Shown here: one piece after another, positions 36,649-46,187 of the stretch
How the letters are laid out: the number at the start of each line of letters is the position of its first letter
Numbering within the stretch: the first letter of the stretch is position 1
NCBI RefSeq assembly: GCF_024168485.1
Contig: NZ_JALJVY010000009.1
Span: 164,016-228,015 of the forward strand
Reading direction: 5' to 3'
Origin: Sphingobium sp. OAS761
Lineage (GTDB): Bacteria > Pseudomonadota > Alphaproteobacteria > Sphingomonadales > Sphingomonadaceae
Length of the DNA: 64,000 nt
Notes under the pieces: generated by a model
What the model saw: the letters and a program-made list of their open reading frames with translations, nothing else
Told to the model about the DNA's origin: nothing
Databases searched by the model: none
Position numbers and translations under genes: made by a program

Positions 36649-37710
36649 ATGAAAAGCAGCAAGAGCGGTCGCTTCGCCTTTTATGCGAAACGGTTTTCGC
36701 GATCGAAAGCCAGCATCCGGCTCCGGGTGCTGGGTCCGATGGATGCGCTGCGCGAAGCCGGGATCGACGCTCTTCGCTTCCGTCGTTCCGAACGATACGA
36801 TGTGATCATCATCTCCAAAGCGTTTGGAAAAGGCGCGGCCAACGCCATCCGCGCCGCAAAACAGACGGGTTGCGGCCTGATATTCGATATTTGCGACAAT
36901 CGCTTCGCGAGCACTCGCGTCAAGGGATCGGCAAGTCGCGAAAGCAGGATGTGCGAGTTCCTGACCCAGGCTGACCTGATCACCGTACCAACGGAGAAAA
37001 TGGGCCATTTGCTGACGTCATGTGTCGCCGGCATCGAAGGCCGCATCCGGATCGTGCCCGACATGCTCGAAAATATGTGCGCGGACAGCGGGCCGCGCCC
37101 TACCCTGATGGACCGCGTGCACCTCGCCCGTCTCCGCGCCTTTCACGCACGCCATCCCGGCGCACTCCATTGCGTCTGGTTTGGCAACAATATGGCGGGC
37201 GTATCCGGTGTCGGACTTCTCGACTCGGCAATGGCTCATTTGCGCAGTTTTTCTGCCAGCCACCCGGTCACACTGACCATCATCAACGACCAGCCTATGA
37301 CTTACAGGCGGGCGGCCGCCGGTTGGGGTATTCCAAGTATCTTTGTCCCCTGGTCGCTGACCGGCTTTTCCGCCGCACTGCGTGCGCACAGGGTTGCGGT
37401 GATACCGGTCGCTCACAATGATTATACGCTGGGCAAATCGATCAATCGCCCGGCTACCGCGCTCATGGCCGGACTGGGGGTGATCGCCGATGCCATCCCG
37501 TCCTATGAGGAATTGCGTCCTTTCATCGTTCTCGATGACTGGCAAGGCGGATTGATGCGTTATGCCCGTGGCTGGGAAGGGGAACAGCCGATGCTGGCCC
37601 AGGCGCGCGCGCATCTCGACCTCCACTATGGCCGCGACCGGATCGCGGAGCGATGGGTCGAGGTGCTGGCCGAAATCGGACAGGACCGTCGAACGAAATC
37701 CGGCGCCTGA
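36649..37710 (+). CDS. Glycosyltransferase-like protein, function unknown
   Basis: A 353-residue protein resembling GT-B glycosyltransferases. The N-terminal half contains a Rossmann-like stretch (YDVIIISKAFGKGAANAIRAA) and LIFDICDNRF; the C-terminal half has TLTIINDQPM, IPSIFVPWS and a donor-site-like segment IPVAHNDYTLGKSINRPATALMAGL followed by PSYEEL. The acceptor is unknown and no polysaccharide genes are nearby. No signal peptide. The ATG at 36649 follows AT-rich sequence with a weak ribosome site; an upstream in-frame ATG at 36577 is possible. Divergent from argJ. Confidence 0.6.
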   Translation: MKSSKSGRFAFYAKRFSRSKASIRLRVLGPMDALREAGIDALRFRRSERYDVIIISKAFGKGAANAIRAAKQTGCGLIFDICDNRFASTRVKGSASRESRMCEFLTQADLITVPTEKMGHLLTSCVAGIEGRIRIVPDMLENMCADSGPRPTLMDRVHLARLRAFHARHPGALHCVWFGNNMAGVSGVGLLDSAMAHLRSFSASHPVTLTIINDQPMTYRRAAAGWGIPSIFVPWSLTGFSAALRAHRVAVIPVAHNDYTLGKSINRPATALMAGLGVIADAIPSYEELRPFIVLDDWQGGLMRYARGWEGEQPMLAQARAHLDLHYGRDRIAERWVEVLAEIGQDRRTKSGA

Positions 37711-37835
37711 TCGTTCTTTGGTGAGGATAGCCGACGAACGCCGAATTGACGTTCGGCTGAGCGATCCCTATTTGCCGCTCAATCTTTGCCGGCGTCACGA
37801 TGGGCGCCGTCCGCCTTTTTGCTCAGGGAGAGCTC

Positions 37836-40571
37836 ATGTTCGGCGCACTCGCCAAGTCCGTCTTCGGATCATCCAACGATCGCTACGTGAAATCGCTGGG
37901 CCGTGTCGTGGATCAGATCGCTTCCTTCGAACCCTCGGTTCAGGCACTGAACGACGACGAATTGGCTGCTCAGACGGTTAGGTTCCGTGAACGCCTCGCG
38001 GCGGGTGAGACGCTCGACGACATTCTGCCTGAAGCGTTCGCGACCGTTCGCGAAGCTTCGGTGCGTGTCCTTGGCATGCGCCATTTCGATGTGCAGATGG
38101 TGGGCGGTATCGTTCTGCATCGCGGCGAGATCGCGGAAATGCGCACGGGCGAGGGCAAGACGCTGGTGGCGACGCTGGCGACCTATCTCAACGCGCTGGA
38201 GGGCAAGGGCGTCCATGTCGTCACGGTGAACGACTATCTGGCCAGCCGCGACTGCGAATGGATGGGGCAGGTCTATCGCTTCCTGGGGCTCACCACGGGC
38301 GTCATCGTGCCGAACCTGTCGGAGGACCAGCGTCGCCAGGCCTATGGCGCGGACATCACCTACGCCACCAACAATGAACTCGGCTTCGATTATCTGCGCG
38401 ACAATATGAAGTTCGATCGCGGATCGATGGTCCAGCGTCCGTTCAACTACGCGATCGTCGACGAAGTGGACTCGATCCTGATCGACGAGGCCCGCACGCC
38501 GCTCATCATCTCCGGTCCGACCGACGACAAGTCGGAGCTCTATGTCGCGGTCGACGCGATCGTCAAGCAGATCGCCGAAGACGATTATGAGAAGGACGAG
38601 AAGCAGCGCAGCGTCACGCTGACCGAGGACGGGACGGAAAAGATCGAGCGGTTGCTGGAGGATGCGGGCCTGCTGCAAGGCGCGAACCTCTACGATTTCG
38701 AGAACACCGCTGTCGTGCACCATGTCAATCAGGCGCTGCGTGCCAACGTCATGTTCCGTCGCGACATCGACTACATCGTCAAGGACGGCAAGGTCATCAT
38801 CATCGACGAGTTCACGGGCCGCATGATGGACGGGCGCCGCTGGTCCGACGGCCTGCACCAGGCGGTGGAGGCCAAGGAATCTGTCCAGATCGAGCCGGAG
38901 AACCAGACGCTCGCTTCGATCACCTTCCAGAACTATTTCCGCATGTATCCCAAGCTGGGCGGCATGACCGGGACGGCGGCCACGGAAGCCACCGAATTCT
39001 ACGAAATCTACAAGATGAACGTCGTTACCATCCCCACCAACAAGCCGGTGCAGCGGATCGACGAGGAAGACACGTTCTACAAGAATCTGGAAGACAAGTT
39101 CCGCGGCATCGCCCGCACGATCAAGGAACACCAGATCAAGGGACAGCCGGTGCTGGTCGGCACCGTGTCGATCGAAAAATCGGAAATGCTTTCCGAATTC
39201 CTGAATCAGGAAGGCGTCAATCACGCGGTGCTGAATGCCCGCTTCCATGAGAGCGAGGCGCATATCGTCGCGCAGGCGGGCCGCAAGGGGGCGGTGACGA
39301 TCGCCACCAACATGGCCGGTCGCGGCACCGACATCAAGTTGGGCGGCAATCTGGAAATGCGGGTCGAGGACGAATTGCGCGACATGCCCGAAGGTCCGGA
39401 GCGCGAGGCGGCAATCAACCGTATCGAGGCGGAGATCGAGGCTGAGAGGCAGGAAGTGCTGTCGGCGGGCGGCCTTTTTGTGCTGGCGACGGAGCGGCAC
39501 GAAAGCCGCCGCATCGACAATCAGCTGCGTGGCCGGTCCGGGCGTCAGGGCGACCCGGGCCTGTCGCGCTTCTACCTCAGCCTCGATGACGACCTGATGC
39601 GCATCTTTGGTCCGGACACGATGTTCGCGAAGATGATCCGTTCCAACCTGGAGGACGGGGAGGCGCTGCCGCCGTCCAAGTGGCTGAGCAAGGCGATCGA
39701 AACGGCGCAGAAGAAGGTTGAGGCGCGCAACTACGATATCCGCAAGCAGGTCGTCGAATATGACGACGTCATGAATGACCAACGGAAGGTCATCTACGAG
39801 CAACGCAGCGATATCATGGATGCCGACACGGTAGACGATGTCGTCACCGACATGCGGCACGAAACGGTCAATGACTTGGTCGGGGCATCCTGCCCTCCGG
39901 GCACCTATCCCGAACAGTGGGATATGGACCGTTTGAAGGCCAGAACCTCTGAAATTCTCGGGCTCGAGCCTGACTTCGATGCCTGGCTGTCGGAAGATGC
40001 CGTCGATCCGGAATTGATCGAGGAACGTCTCGTCGCGCTCGCTGACGAGGCGGTGGCCGAAAAGGTCGCCGAAATTGACGGCAACGACTGGCACATGATC
40101 GAGAAATCGATCCTGCTCCAGAGCCTCGACCACCATTGGAAGGAACATCTCTCGACGCTCGACGCGTTGCGTCAGGTGGTGCATCTGCGGGCTTATGCGC
40201 AGAAAACGCCGATCAACGAGTATAAGCAGGAAGCGTTCGCGTTGTTCGAACGCATGCTGGAGAATATTCGCGAAGACGTGACCGGATCGATCGCACGGGT
40301 GCAATTCCGTATGGATCAGGCACCGCTGCCGGAATTCGAACTGCCGGTCCTGCCGGATTTCATCACGACGCACATCGATCCTTTTTCAGGCGAGGATAAC
40401 AGTGCGGATATCGACGCCGGCCAGATCGGCGGCATCACGACGACGATCCCGCGTGCGCCGGTGGTATCTCCGGAAGATGGCGAATTCACCAATCTGGATA
40501 TCAGCCGCAACGCCCCATGCCCCTGCGGCTCCGGCCAGAAATACAAACATTGCCATGGCGCGTTGGCCTGA
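37836..40571 (+). CDS. secA: Preprotein translocase ATPase SecA
   Basis: Motor of the Sec export pathway, 911 residues, acting at the cytoplasmic face of SecYEG. Walker [16 protein letters not shown]-like motif [35 protein letters not shown] and [10 protein letters not shown] in the second helicase domain. The C-terminal zinc motif [14 protein letters not shown], which contacts SecB and lipids, is intact. The ATG at 37836 has AGGGAGA upstream and gives the standard [16 protein letters not shown] start; an ATG at 37800 is less likely. Confidence 0.97.
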   Translation: MFGALAKSVFGSSNDRYVKSLGRVVDQIASFEPSVQALNDDELAAQTVRFRERLAAGETLDDILPEAFATVREASVRVLGMRHFDVQMVGGIVLHRGEIAEMRTGEGKTLVATLATYLNALEGKGVHVVTVNDYLASRDCEWMGQVYRFLGLTTGVIVPNLSEDQRRQAYGADITYATNNELGFDYLRDNMKFDRGSMVQRPFNYAIVDEVDSILIDEARTPLIISGPTDDKSELYVAVDAIVKQIAEDDYEKDEKQRSVTLTEDGTEKIERLLEDAGLLQGANLYDFENTAVVHHVNQALRANVMFRRDIDYIVKDGKVIIIDEFTGRMMDGRRWSDGLHQAVEAKESVQIEPENQTLASITFQNYFRMYPKLGGMTGTAATEATEFYEIYKMNVVTIPTNKPVQRIDEEDTFYKNLEDKFRGIARTIKEHQIKGQPVLVGTVSIEKSEMLSEFLNQEGVNHAVLNARFHESEAHIVAQAGRKGAVTIATNMAGRGTDIKLGGNLEMRVEDELRDMPEGPEREAAINRIEAEIEAERQEVLSAGGLFVLATERHESRRIDNQLRGRSGRQGDPGLSRFYLSLDDDLMRIFGPDTMFAKMIRSNLEDGEALPPSKWLSKAIETAQKKVEARNYDIRKQVVEYDDVMNDQRKVIYEQRSDIMDADTVDDVVTDMRHETVNDLVGASCPPGTYPEQWDMDRLKARTSEILGLEPDFDAWLSEDAVDPELIEERLVALADEAVAEKVAEIDGNDWHMIEKSILLQSLDHHWKEHLSTLDALRQVVHLRAYAQKTPINEYKQEAFALFERMLENIREDVTGSIARVQFRMDQAPLPEFELPVLPDFITTHIDPFSGEDNSADIDAGQIGGITTTIPRAPVVSPEDGEFTNLDISRNAPCPCGSGQKYKHCHGALA

Positions 40572-40611
40572 TTTTCGGCGAAAGCGCCATTAATCACTTC
40601 TGGTAAGGGAC

Positions 40612-41037
40612 ATGCAGCAACTTCGGACGACCCTCGGACTTAGCCGGGGGGTGACCGGAGATTCGAGCATGGAACAGCTTGTGCATCGCGCCATCGCCGA
40701 CCGCCGTCGCGAACGGCGCTATCATGTGGACATAGGCGGCACCTTGATCGGCGAGGATGGTGTGAGCATCGCCGTCATGGTCCGCAATCTGTCGGTCTAT
40801 GGCGCCCTTGTCAGTGGCAGCCCCATGGTCAGGATCGGCGAGCGGATGACGCTCATCCTGCCTTTTCTCGAGCGGGAAGCTACGCTGATCTGGCACGATC
40901 TTGATCGATGTGGGCTATTGTTCGATCGCCCGATCGACCCCGTCATTGCGCTGGTCAACGCCGCATCGATGTCGAACAGGACAGGATTTGAATCCACGAT
41001 GGGCATAAACCCACGGCGGATGTCATCTTTACCGTAA
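40612..41037 (+). CDS. PilZ-domain protein
   Basis: A 141-residue (or 122-residue) protein with a single PilZ-like domain: RRRERRYHVDIGGTLIG supplies the RxxxR-type arginine motif and VMVRNLSVYGALV corresponds to the DxSxxG region with Asp replaced by Asn. PilZ domains bind c-di-GMP; a diguanylate cyclase is encoded elsewhere in the window, but no direct link is visible. Start uncertain: ATG 40612 (AAGGGAC just upstream) or ATG 40669. Confidence 0.75.
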   Translation: MQQLRTTLGLSRGVTGDSSMEQLVHRAIADRRRERRYHVDIGGTLIGEDGVSIAVMVRNLSVYGALVSGSPMVRIGERMTLILPFLEREATLIWHDLDRCGLLFDRPIDPVIALVNAASMSNRTGFESTMGINPRRMSSLP

Positions 41038-41060
41038 CCGGCGTTAGCGCACGGTTGCTC

Positions 41061-41080
41061 CGGCTTTATAAGCAAAGCCG
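41061..41080 (+). terminator. Hairpin after the PilZ gene
   Basis: Perfect 7-bp stem CGGCTTT/AAAGCCG with a 6-nt loop, 24 bases after the PilZ stop. No T-tract follows; weak terminator candidate. Confidence 0.4.
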
Positions 41081-41101
41081 CGACCGTCGCCCATCGTCAT
41101 C

Positions 41102-41245
41102 ATGTGCGGCTCGTTCGACGCGTTCGCCGACGCCACCTATGCGGAAGTGATGGCGGGCACGCTGGCAGGGGATTTCCTGCTGATCCTCGACCATCTCCGC
41201 GAATGGGACGAGGGCGGGGTATGGGCGCTGGCATATGCCCGCTGA
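41102..41245 (+). other. Short open frame of 47 codons, possible gene remnant
   Basis: Reads MCGSFDAFADATYAEVMAGT, then a segment like DFLLILDHLREWDEGGVWAL, ending at a normal stop. The composition looks protein-like but no ribosome site is visible, an in-frame TAA lies about 30 bases upstream, and I do not recognise it. It lies between the PilZ hairpin and the TonB-like gene, near tRNA-Ser, so it may be the tail of a lost gene. The rest of 41038-41287 shows nothing. Confidence 0.25.
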
Positions 41246-41287
41246 CGGTGAACCCGCGTGGCTACTAGCGTGGCAGGACCAGCAGAG

Positions 41288-41962
41288 TCAGCGGTAGATC
41301 GCGTCCCGTTGCAAAACATTGGGCTTCTTACGACAAAAATCGATGGCGGCATTCCACCGTGTCTCAAACCCAGCGATGCTCTGTCTCAATGCTTCCTGAT
41401 CGCCTCTAGCTCGCTGAATAAGAGAAAGCATCTCAAACCCGATTTCCATTTTGTAAAGTTCATGATCTTTGAAAGACTTATCTGGATTTACAGATTTCCA
41501 CCAATCCATGTCGCGAACAAATTGCGCGCATTTGTATTGAAGGATGCCCATCCCTCCAGGCGCTTTATAAGCGACCAGATCAAAGGGCATGGAAATTACC
41601 ACGGGTAGCGGCGCGCCATTGGCATCCTTGGCGGGAGTGAAAGTGGAAGCGTTGGCGGCAGCAAGCGCAATTTGATCAAGGACAGGCGCGTTGCTCGTCA
41701 GCTTAATGCGCGCCTCGCTCATTTTACCGTCAATGCCAATTATGCCTTGAACAACCACTGGGCCATGATGGCCTAACGCTTTCTCAGATTCAGGCAACTC
41801 CGCGCGCGGCCCCTCGACGAAGGAAGGGGCGACCTTCATTTTCGGCTTGTTCGCGTCTGCCTCGGTCCACGTTTGACTTTGTCCAGTTGCAACAGCCGAA
41901 GTTTCTCCCTCGGCGACGACCCCCGCTGCCAGCAACGCCGCACCCGCGATAACTGCAAACAT
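41288..41962 (-). CDS. Secreted TonB C-terminal-domain-like protein
   Basis: A 224-residue protein with an N-terminal signal-like hydrophobic segment (MFAVIAGAALLAAGVVA). Residues ~65-135 resemble a TonB C-terminal domain (VVVQGIIGIDGKMSEARIKL, then ALAAANASTFTPAKDANGAPL), and a further ~85-residue C-terminal region with DWWKSVNPDKSF and a C-terminal Cys is unfamiliar. The proline-rich linker of a true TonB is missing, and no ExbBD genes are near. Codons are visibly more AT-rich than in neighbours. It starts 30 bases downstream of the 3' end of tRNA-Ser, a usual place for acquired DNA. Confidence 0.65.
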   Translation of the reverse strand: MFAVIAGAALLAAGVVAEGETSAVATGQSQTWTEADANKPKMKVAPSFVEGPRAELPESEKALGHHGPVVVQGIIGIDGKMSEARIKLTSNAPVLDQIALAAANASTFTPAKDANGAPLPVVISMPFDLVAYKAPGGMGILQYKCAQFVRDMDWWKSVNPDKSFKDHELYKMEIGFEMLSLIQRARGDQEALRQSIAGFETRWNAAIDFCRKKPNVLQRDAIYR

Positions 41963-41992
41963 GCATCCCCCTTACAACGATAGTCACGCAAC

Positions 41993-42082
41993 TGGCGGAA
42001 GAGGTGGGATTCGAACCCACGGACGGGTTGCCCCGTCGCCGGTTTTCAAGACCGGTTCCTTAAACCACTCGGACACTCTTCC
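41993..42082 (-). tRNA. tRNA-Ser (anticodon TGA)
   Basis: 90 nt with encoded CCA. Acceptor GGAAGAG/CTCTTCC, discriminator G, long variable arm typical of serine tRNAs, anticodon loop CTTGAAA (TGA, reading TCA and relatives), T-loop TTCGAAT. The 290 bases upstream (42083-42372), towards mltB, show no gene. Confidence 0.96.
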
Positions 42083-42372
42083 ATGCCGTTTCGGGGCTGG
42101 CAGCTTACGACAGGCTTATGGGCGAAACCACTCGGCGAATCGGACCTACGCTAACCCCTTGTAACCACACTCCTATTTCAACGCACAGGTCACCGGCTCC
42201 GGTAGCTTTCAAGACCTCTGCTTCTGACCAACCGGCCACCTGTCTTGGCCCGCTTCCTAGCGTCCGCGGCGGGCTTGCCAAGGAAAATATGCGAGGAACC
42301 GTTCGTCGCCTTCCGTGGCGGCAAACGCAATAAGGGATTCACGTTCCGTCCCCGCTGTGCAACAACAAGCCT

Positions 42373-43419
42373 ATGGGAGATTCTCTGCGCACAGCCATAA
42401 TTTCGGTTATTCTCGGTTGCGGCATGATCGCGGCCGGCGCGATTCCGGTCGCTACGCACGCTCAGGATGACGCCGGTTTTCAAGCCTATCTTGAGAGCCT
42501 GCGGCCCAAGGCCGCAGCGATGGGCATCAGCGACGCGACATTGAATCGCGTGTTTCCCGAACTGACGCCCAATCCGCGCGTCATCCAGCTCGATCAGAAT
42601 CAGCCCGGCGGCGGTGCCTATTCGCCCATTCCCAATTTCGAGCCTTACCGGCAGAAACACGTCGATTCGGCGCGGATCAGTCGCGGCCGTATCGCCTATC
42701 AGGCCAACCGGGCTCGACTGGCCCGGATCGAGGCGGAAACCGGCGTTCCCGAGGAGATCATGGTCGCGATTTTCGGTCATGAAACCAATTACGGTTCCTA
42801 CACCGGCGATTTCGACCTGATACGGTCGCTCGCAACCTTGTCATGGGAAGGGCGGCGCAGGACGCTTTTCGAGCCGGAATTGCTCGCCACGCTGAAGATG
42901 CTGGATAATGGAGTCCCCCGATCCCGGCTTGTGGGAAGCTGGGCAGGCGCCACGGGCTATCCGCAGTTTTTGCCAAGCGTCTATCTTCGGTTGGGCAAGG
43001 ATGGCGATGGCGATGGCAAGGCCGACATCTGGACCAGCGAAGCCGACGCGCTGGCGTCCATCGCCAATTATTTCGTCCAGTCCGGCTGGCGGCGCGGACA
43101 ACCTTGGGGCATATCGGTTTCGGTCCCCGCGTCGCTGGACCGGGCCAGCATGGCCGCACGGACATCGCCGACCCGGTGTCCGCGCGTGTTCAACCGCCAT
43201 AGCCGCTGGCTCACCATTGCCGAGTGGCGGCGCTTGGGCCTGGTGCGAACAGGGGGGAACTGGCCGGCCGACACCGTCATGGCGACGCTGCTGGAGCCGG
43301 ACGGGCCGAACAAGACGGCCTATCTCCTGACCAGCAACTATCGGGTCATCCTCGATTATAATTGCTCTAATTTCTATGCCTTGTCAGTGGGATTGCTCGC
43401 GGATGCCGTCAAACAATAG
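42373..43419 (+). CDS. Lytic murein transglycosylase B-like
   Basis: A 348-residue periplasmic enzyme cleaving the MurNAc-GlcNAc bond with 1,6-anhydro product formation. N-terminal signal peptide (ISVILGCGMIAAGAIPVATHAQ). Catalytic Glu is in IFGHETNYG, and substrate-cleft motif GSWAGATGYPQFLPSVY follows. No C-terminal peptidoglycan-binding domain is evident. It overlaps rlpA by 17 bases and heads a cell-envelope run. Confidence 0.88.
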   Translation: MGDSLRTAIISVILGCGMIAAGAIPVATHAQDDAGFQAYLESLRPKAAAMGISDATLNRVFPELTPNPRVIQLDQNQPGGGAYSPIPNFEPYRQKHVDSARISRGRIAYQANRARLARIEAETGVPEEIMVAIFGHETNYGSYTGDFDLIRSLATLSWEGRRRTLFEPELLATLKMLDNGVPRSRLVGSWAGATGYPQFLPSVYLRLGKDGDGDGKADIWTSEADALASIANYFVQSGWRRGQPWGISVSVPASLDRASMAARTSPTRCPRVFNRHSRWLTIAEWRRLGLVRTGGNWPADTVMATLLEPDGPNKTAYLLTSNYRVILDYNCSNFYALSVGLLADAVKQ

Positions 43420-44356
43420 GGTATTCAGCCTGGCCGCCTTGGTCGCGCTGTCCGCGTCGGGCACGCCTTCGATGGCGCAAACCGCAACGCAGCCTGTCTC
43501 CATGGTAGCAGATACGCCGGTGGTTCTTGGCGCGCCCTATAGCGTTGGCGGGGTGACCTACCGTCCGGCCGATCCCCCCTATTATGACGAGACGGGCTAT
43601 GCCGGTCGTTACGAACATGGCAGTCAGGACGGGACCACGGTGAATGGCGAGGCCTATGAGGCAACCGCCATAGCCGGGGCGCACAAGACCCTGCCCGTTC
43701 CAAGCTATGTCGAGGTGACATCGTTGGATAGCGGGCGCACCATCCTGGTCAGGGTCAACGATCGCGGTCCTATGCGGAACGATCAGATCATCGCATTGTC
43801 GCCCGGTGCGATCGCGCAACTCGGTGCGAAGGGCGATCCGTTTCCGGTCCGGGTCCGGCGTGTCAGTCCTCCCGATCAGGAACGCGTTGTCCTTCGGTCC
43901 AATGGTCGGGCGGCCGAGCGCCTGGAAACGCCGGCGGCTTTGCTTGCCGTCCTGCGTGGCAAGCTGCCGGCGGGCACATCCCCTGTCGCGACCGGTAAAA
44001 CGGGAACGGCCGTTAAAGCCGCAGCTGCGCCGCCCAAAACATCGACCGCGCCCAGGGCGGGCGCGGATTTCGATGGAAAGGCCGCGCCCGCGCCACTTCA
44101 CCGGGCATCTTCACCGGCGCCGGCAAAGTCTTCGCCCGACGGCGGCACCTATGTCGTTCAGGTCGGCGCTTTTTCGTCGCAGGCCCGGGCGCAGGCGCTG
44201 GCCCGGCGAGCCGGTGCGCATGTCGAACAGAACGGCGCGCTGTGGCGCGTCCGCCTCGGGCCCTACGCAACGCTGGATGCGGCGAAGGCCGGCGCGCGCA
44301 GTGCGGCCGCCAAGGGGTTTGAGAATGGCCGCATCATGGCTAAGGACGCGAATTGA
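43403..44356 (+). CDS. rlpA: RlpA-like septal ring lytic transglycosylase with SPOR domain
   Basis: About 317 residues: signal peptide (VFSLAALVALSASGTPSMAQ), a double-psi beta-barrel domain (GYAGRYEHGSQDGTTVNGEAY, VRVNDRGPMRNDQIIALS), a long Ala/Pro/Lys linker, and a C-terminal SPOR domain (TYVVQVGAFSSQARAQALARR). RlpA-type proteins cleave peptidoglycan strands lacking stem peptides, and SPOR targets them to the division site. The canonical active-site Asp is in NDRGP. ATG at 43403 chosen for the signal peptide. Confidence 0.9.
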   Translation: MPSNNRVFSLAALVALSASGTPSMAQTATQPVSMVADTPVVLGAPYSVGGVTYRPADPPYYDETGYAGRYEHGSQDGTTVNGEAYEATAIAGAHKTLPVPSYVEVTSLDSGRTILVRVNDRGPMRNDQIIALSPGAIAQLGAKGDPFPVRVRRVSPPDQERVVLRSNGRAAERLETPAALLAVLRGKLPAGTSPVATGKTGTAVKAAAAPPKTSTAPRAGADFDGKAAPAPLHRASSPAPAKSSPDGGTYVVQVGAFSSQARAQALARRAGAHVEQNGALWRVRLGPYATLDAAKAGARSAAAKGFENGRIMAKDAN

Positions 44357-44400
44357 AGCGTGCCGCGCCGCGATTCCCAATCAGTTGAAGGCAGTTCCCG

Positions 44401-45564
44401 ATGAAGAAGTCCCTTGCCGTCCTCCTCGCCGCAGGATTGCTGGCCCAGCCGCTGATCGCGGCGGCGCCCCCCTACACGACCGAGGCACCGATCGCCTATA
44501 TGAAGGATCTTTCGTCCGGGGCGGTGCTGTACGACAAGGGTGGCGAGACAAGGATACCGCCTGCGTCGATGGCGAAGATGATGACGGCGCATGTCGCTTT
44601 CCGCCTTATCCAGAAAGGCGAGCTGAAGCTGGACTCCAAATTCACGGTGCGCCCGGAAACCTGGCAGCGCTGGCATGGTCCGCAGGCCGGATCGACCATG
44701 TTCCTGTCGGCGGGGGAGGAGGTTTCGGTCGAAAACCTGCTCCACGGCATCGTCACCCTGTCCGGCAACGACGCCTGTGTCGTTCTCGCCGAAGGGATCG
44801 CCGGGACTGAGCAGGCCTTCGTCGCGCTGATGAACGAGGAAGGAAAGCGGCTGGGCCTGAGCAACAGCCATTTCGGCACCAGCAATGGCTGGCCTGACGA
44901 AGGCGTGACCTACGTCACCGCGCAGGACCTGGCGAAGCTGGCGCAGGCGACCATCGAAGAGACCCCGGATCTCTACAAGCGTTTCTACGCTACTCGTTCG
45001 TTCACCTGGGGCAAGACGATGGGCGGCAGCGACATCGAGCAGGCCAATCGCAATCCCATATTGGGCAAGATCGCGGGTGCGGACGGTCTGAAAACGGGCC
45101 ACACCGAAGAAGCCGGCTTCGGCTTCACAGGGTCGGCCGAGCAGGATGGCCGTCGCCTCGTCATGGTCGTGGCCGGGTTGGGCAGCTTTAACGGACGTAT
45201 CGCTGAATCCGTCCGGTTCATGGACTGGGGCTTCAAGGCCTGGAAGGCGCAGCCGCTGTTCCGGAAGGGACAGACCGTCGAGACCGCCGAGGTCCAACTC
45301 GGCAGCGCAACGAGCGTGCCGTTGGTGGCACCCCACAATATGGCGGTCACGCTGCCGCGCACTGCATCCGCCAATGTGCAGGTCAAGGTGGTCTATACCG
45401 GGCCGATCAAGGCGCCCATCGCAAAGGGGCAGCAGATCGCGCAACTCGTCGTGCAGACGCCCGATACGCCGCCGCAGATCATGCCTCTGGTGGCCGGTGA
45501 GGACGTGGCGGAGGCCGGTATTTTTGGCCGTCTCTGGAACGGCCTGAAGTCGCTGTTCGGGTGA
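44401..45564 (+). CDS. dacC: D-alanyl-D-alanine carboxypeptidase, S11 family
   Basis: A 387-residue low-molecular-weight PBP trimming the terminal D-Ala of peptidoglycan stem peptides. Signal peptide at the start, then catalytic motifs Ser56-x-x-Lys59 (PASMAKM), SGN at 121-123 and KTG at 231-233. The C-terminal domain ends with an amphipathic tail (FGRLWNGLKSLFG) for membrane attachment, as in PBP5/6. The tmk start overlaps its stop (GTGA). Confidence 0.93.
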   Translation: MKKSLAVLLAAGLLAQPLIAAAPPYTTEAPIAYMKDLSSGAVLYDKGGETRIPPASMAKMMTAHVAFRLIQKGELKLDSKFTVRPETWQRWHGPQAGSTMFLSAGEEVSVENLLHGIVTLSGNDACVVLAEGIAGTEQAFVALMNEEGKRLGLSNSHFGTSNGWPDEGVTYVTAQDLAKLAQATIEETPDLYKRFYATRSFTWGKTMGGSDIEQANRNPILGKIAGADGLKTGHTEEAGFGFTGSAEQDGRRLVMVVAGLGSFNGRIAESVRFMDWGFKAWKAQPLFRKGQTVETAEVQLGSATSVPLVAPHNMAVTLPRTASANVQVKVVYTGPIKAPIAKGQQIAQLVVQTPDTPPQIMPLVAGEDVAEAGIFGRLWNGLKSLFG

Positions 45565-46187
45565 CGCCTGGGCGGTTCATCTCGCTGGAAGGCGGAGAAG
45601 GGGCCGGCAAGTCGACGCAGATTCGCGCTCTTGCCGACGCGTTGCGCGCGCGTGGTATCGACGTGGTTGTAACCCGCGAGCCGGGCGGAAGCGATGGGGC
45701 CGAAGCGATCCGCGCTCTGCTGCTGACGGGCAATGCCGATCGTTGGAGTGCCCGCGCCGAAGCTCTGCTGTTCGCGGCTGCCCGCGCCGACCATATCGAA
45801 AAGACGATCGCCCCTGCACTGGCACGCGGGGCATGGATATTGTCGGATCGTTTCCTTGATTCCAGCCGGGCCTATCAGGGCCAGGGCGAATTGACGGACG
45901 TGGACATTCTGACGCTCCACCGTATCGGCAGCAACGGCTTTCTGCCGGACAGGACGCTGGTGCTTACGCTGCCGGATACCGAGGCCGCACGGCGGGCAAA
46001 GGCACGCGATGGCGACTCGCCCGATCGGATAGGCGGCCGCAGCGATGAGTTCCATCGCGCCGTGACCGGTGCATTCGAACGCATCCTGCGGGAAGAACCG
46101 GGCCGTTGCGTCGCGGTCGATGCCTGCGGAGATGCGGAAAGCGTGACTGCCCGTCTGGTCGCCGCCCTGGCCGACATCCTGCCATGA
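45561..46187 (+). CDS. tmk: Thymidylate kinase
   Basis: Phosphorylates dTMP to dTDP. 208 residues; P-loop GGEGAGKSTQ, TREPGGS motif, DRFLDSSRAYQGQG, and the LID region with ARDGDSPDR. GTG start overlapping the dacC stop; its stop overlaps holB (ATGA). The tmk-holB pairing is widely conserved. Confidence 0.96.
   Translation: MTPGRFISLEGGEGAGKSTQIRALADALRARGIDVVVTREPGGSDGAEAIRALLLTGNADRWSARAEALLFAAARADHIEKTIAPALARGAWILSDRFLDSSRAYQGQGELTDVDILTLHRIGSNGFLPDRTLVLTLPDTEAARRAKARDGDSPDRIGGRSDEFHRAVTGAFERILREEPGRCVAVDACGDAESVTARLVAALADILP

Noticed and set aside
37869..40373. 834-codon antisense frame opposite secA
   Set aside because: High GC and codon bias create long antisense frames; secA is certain and the antisense product has no recognisable domain.
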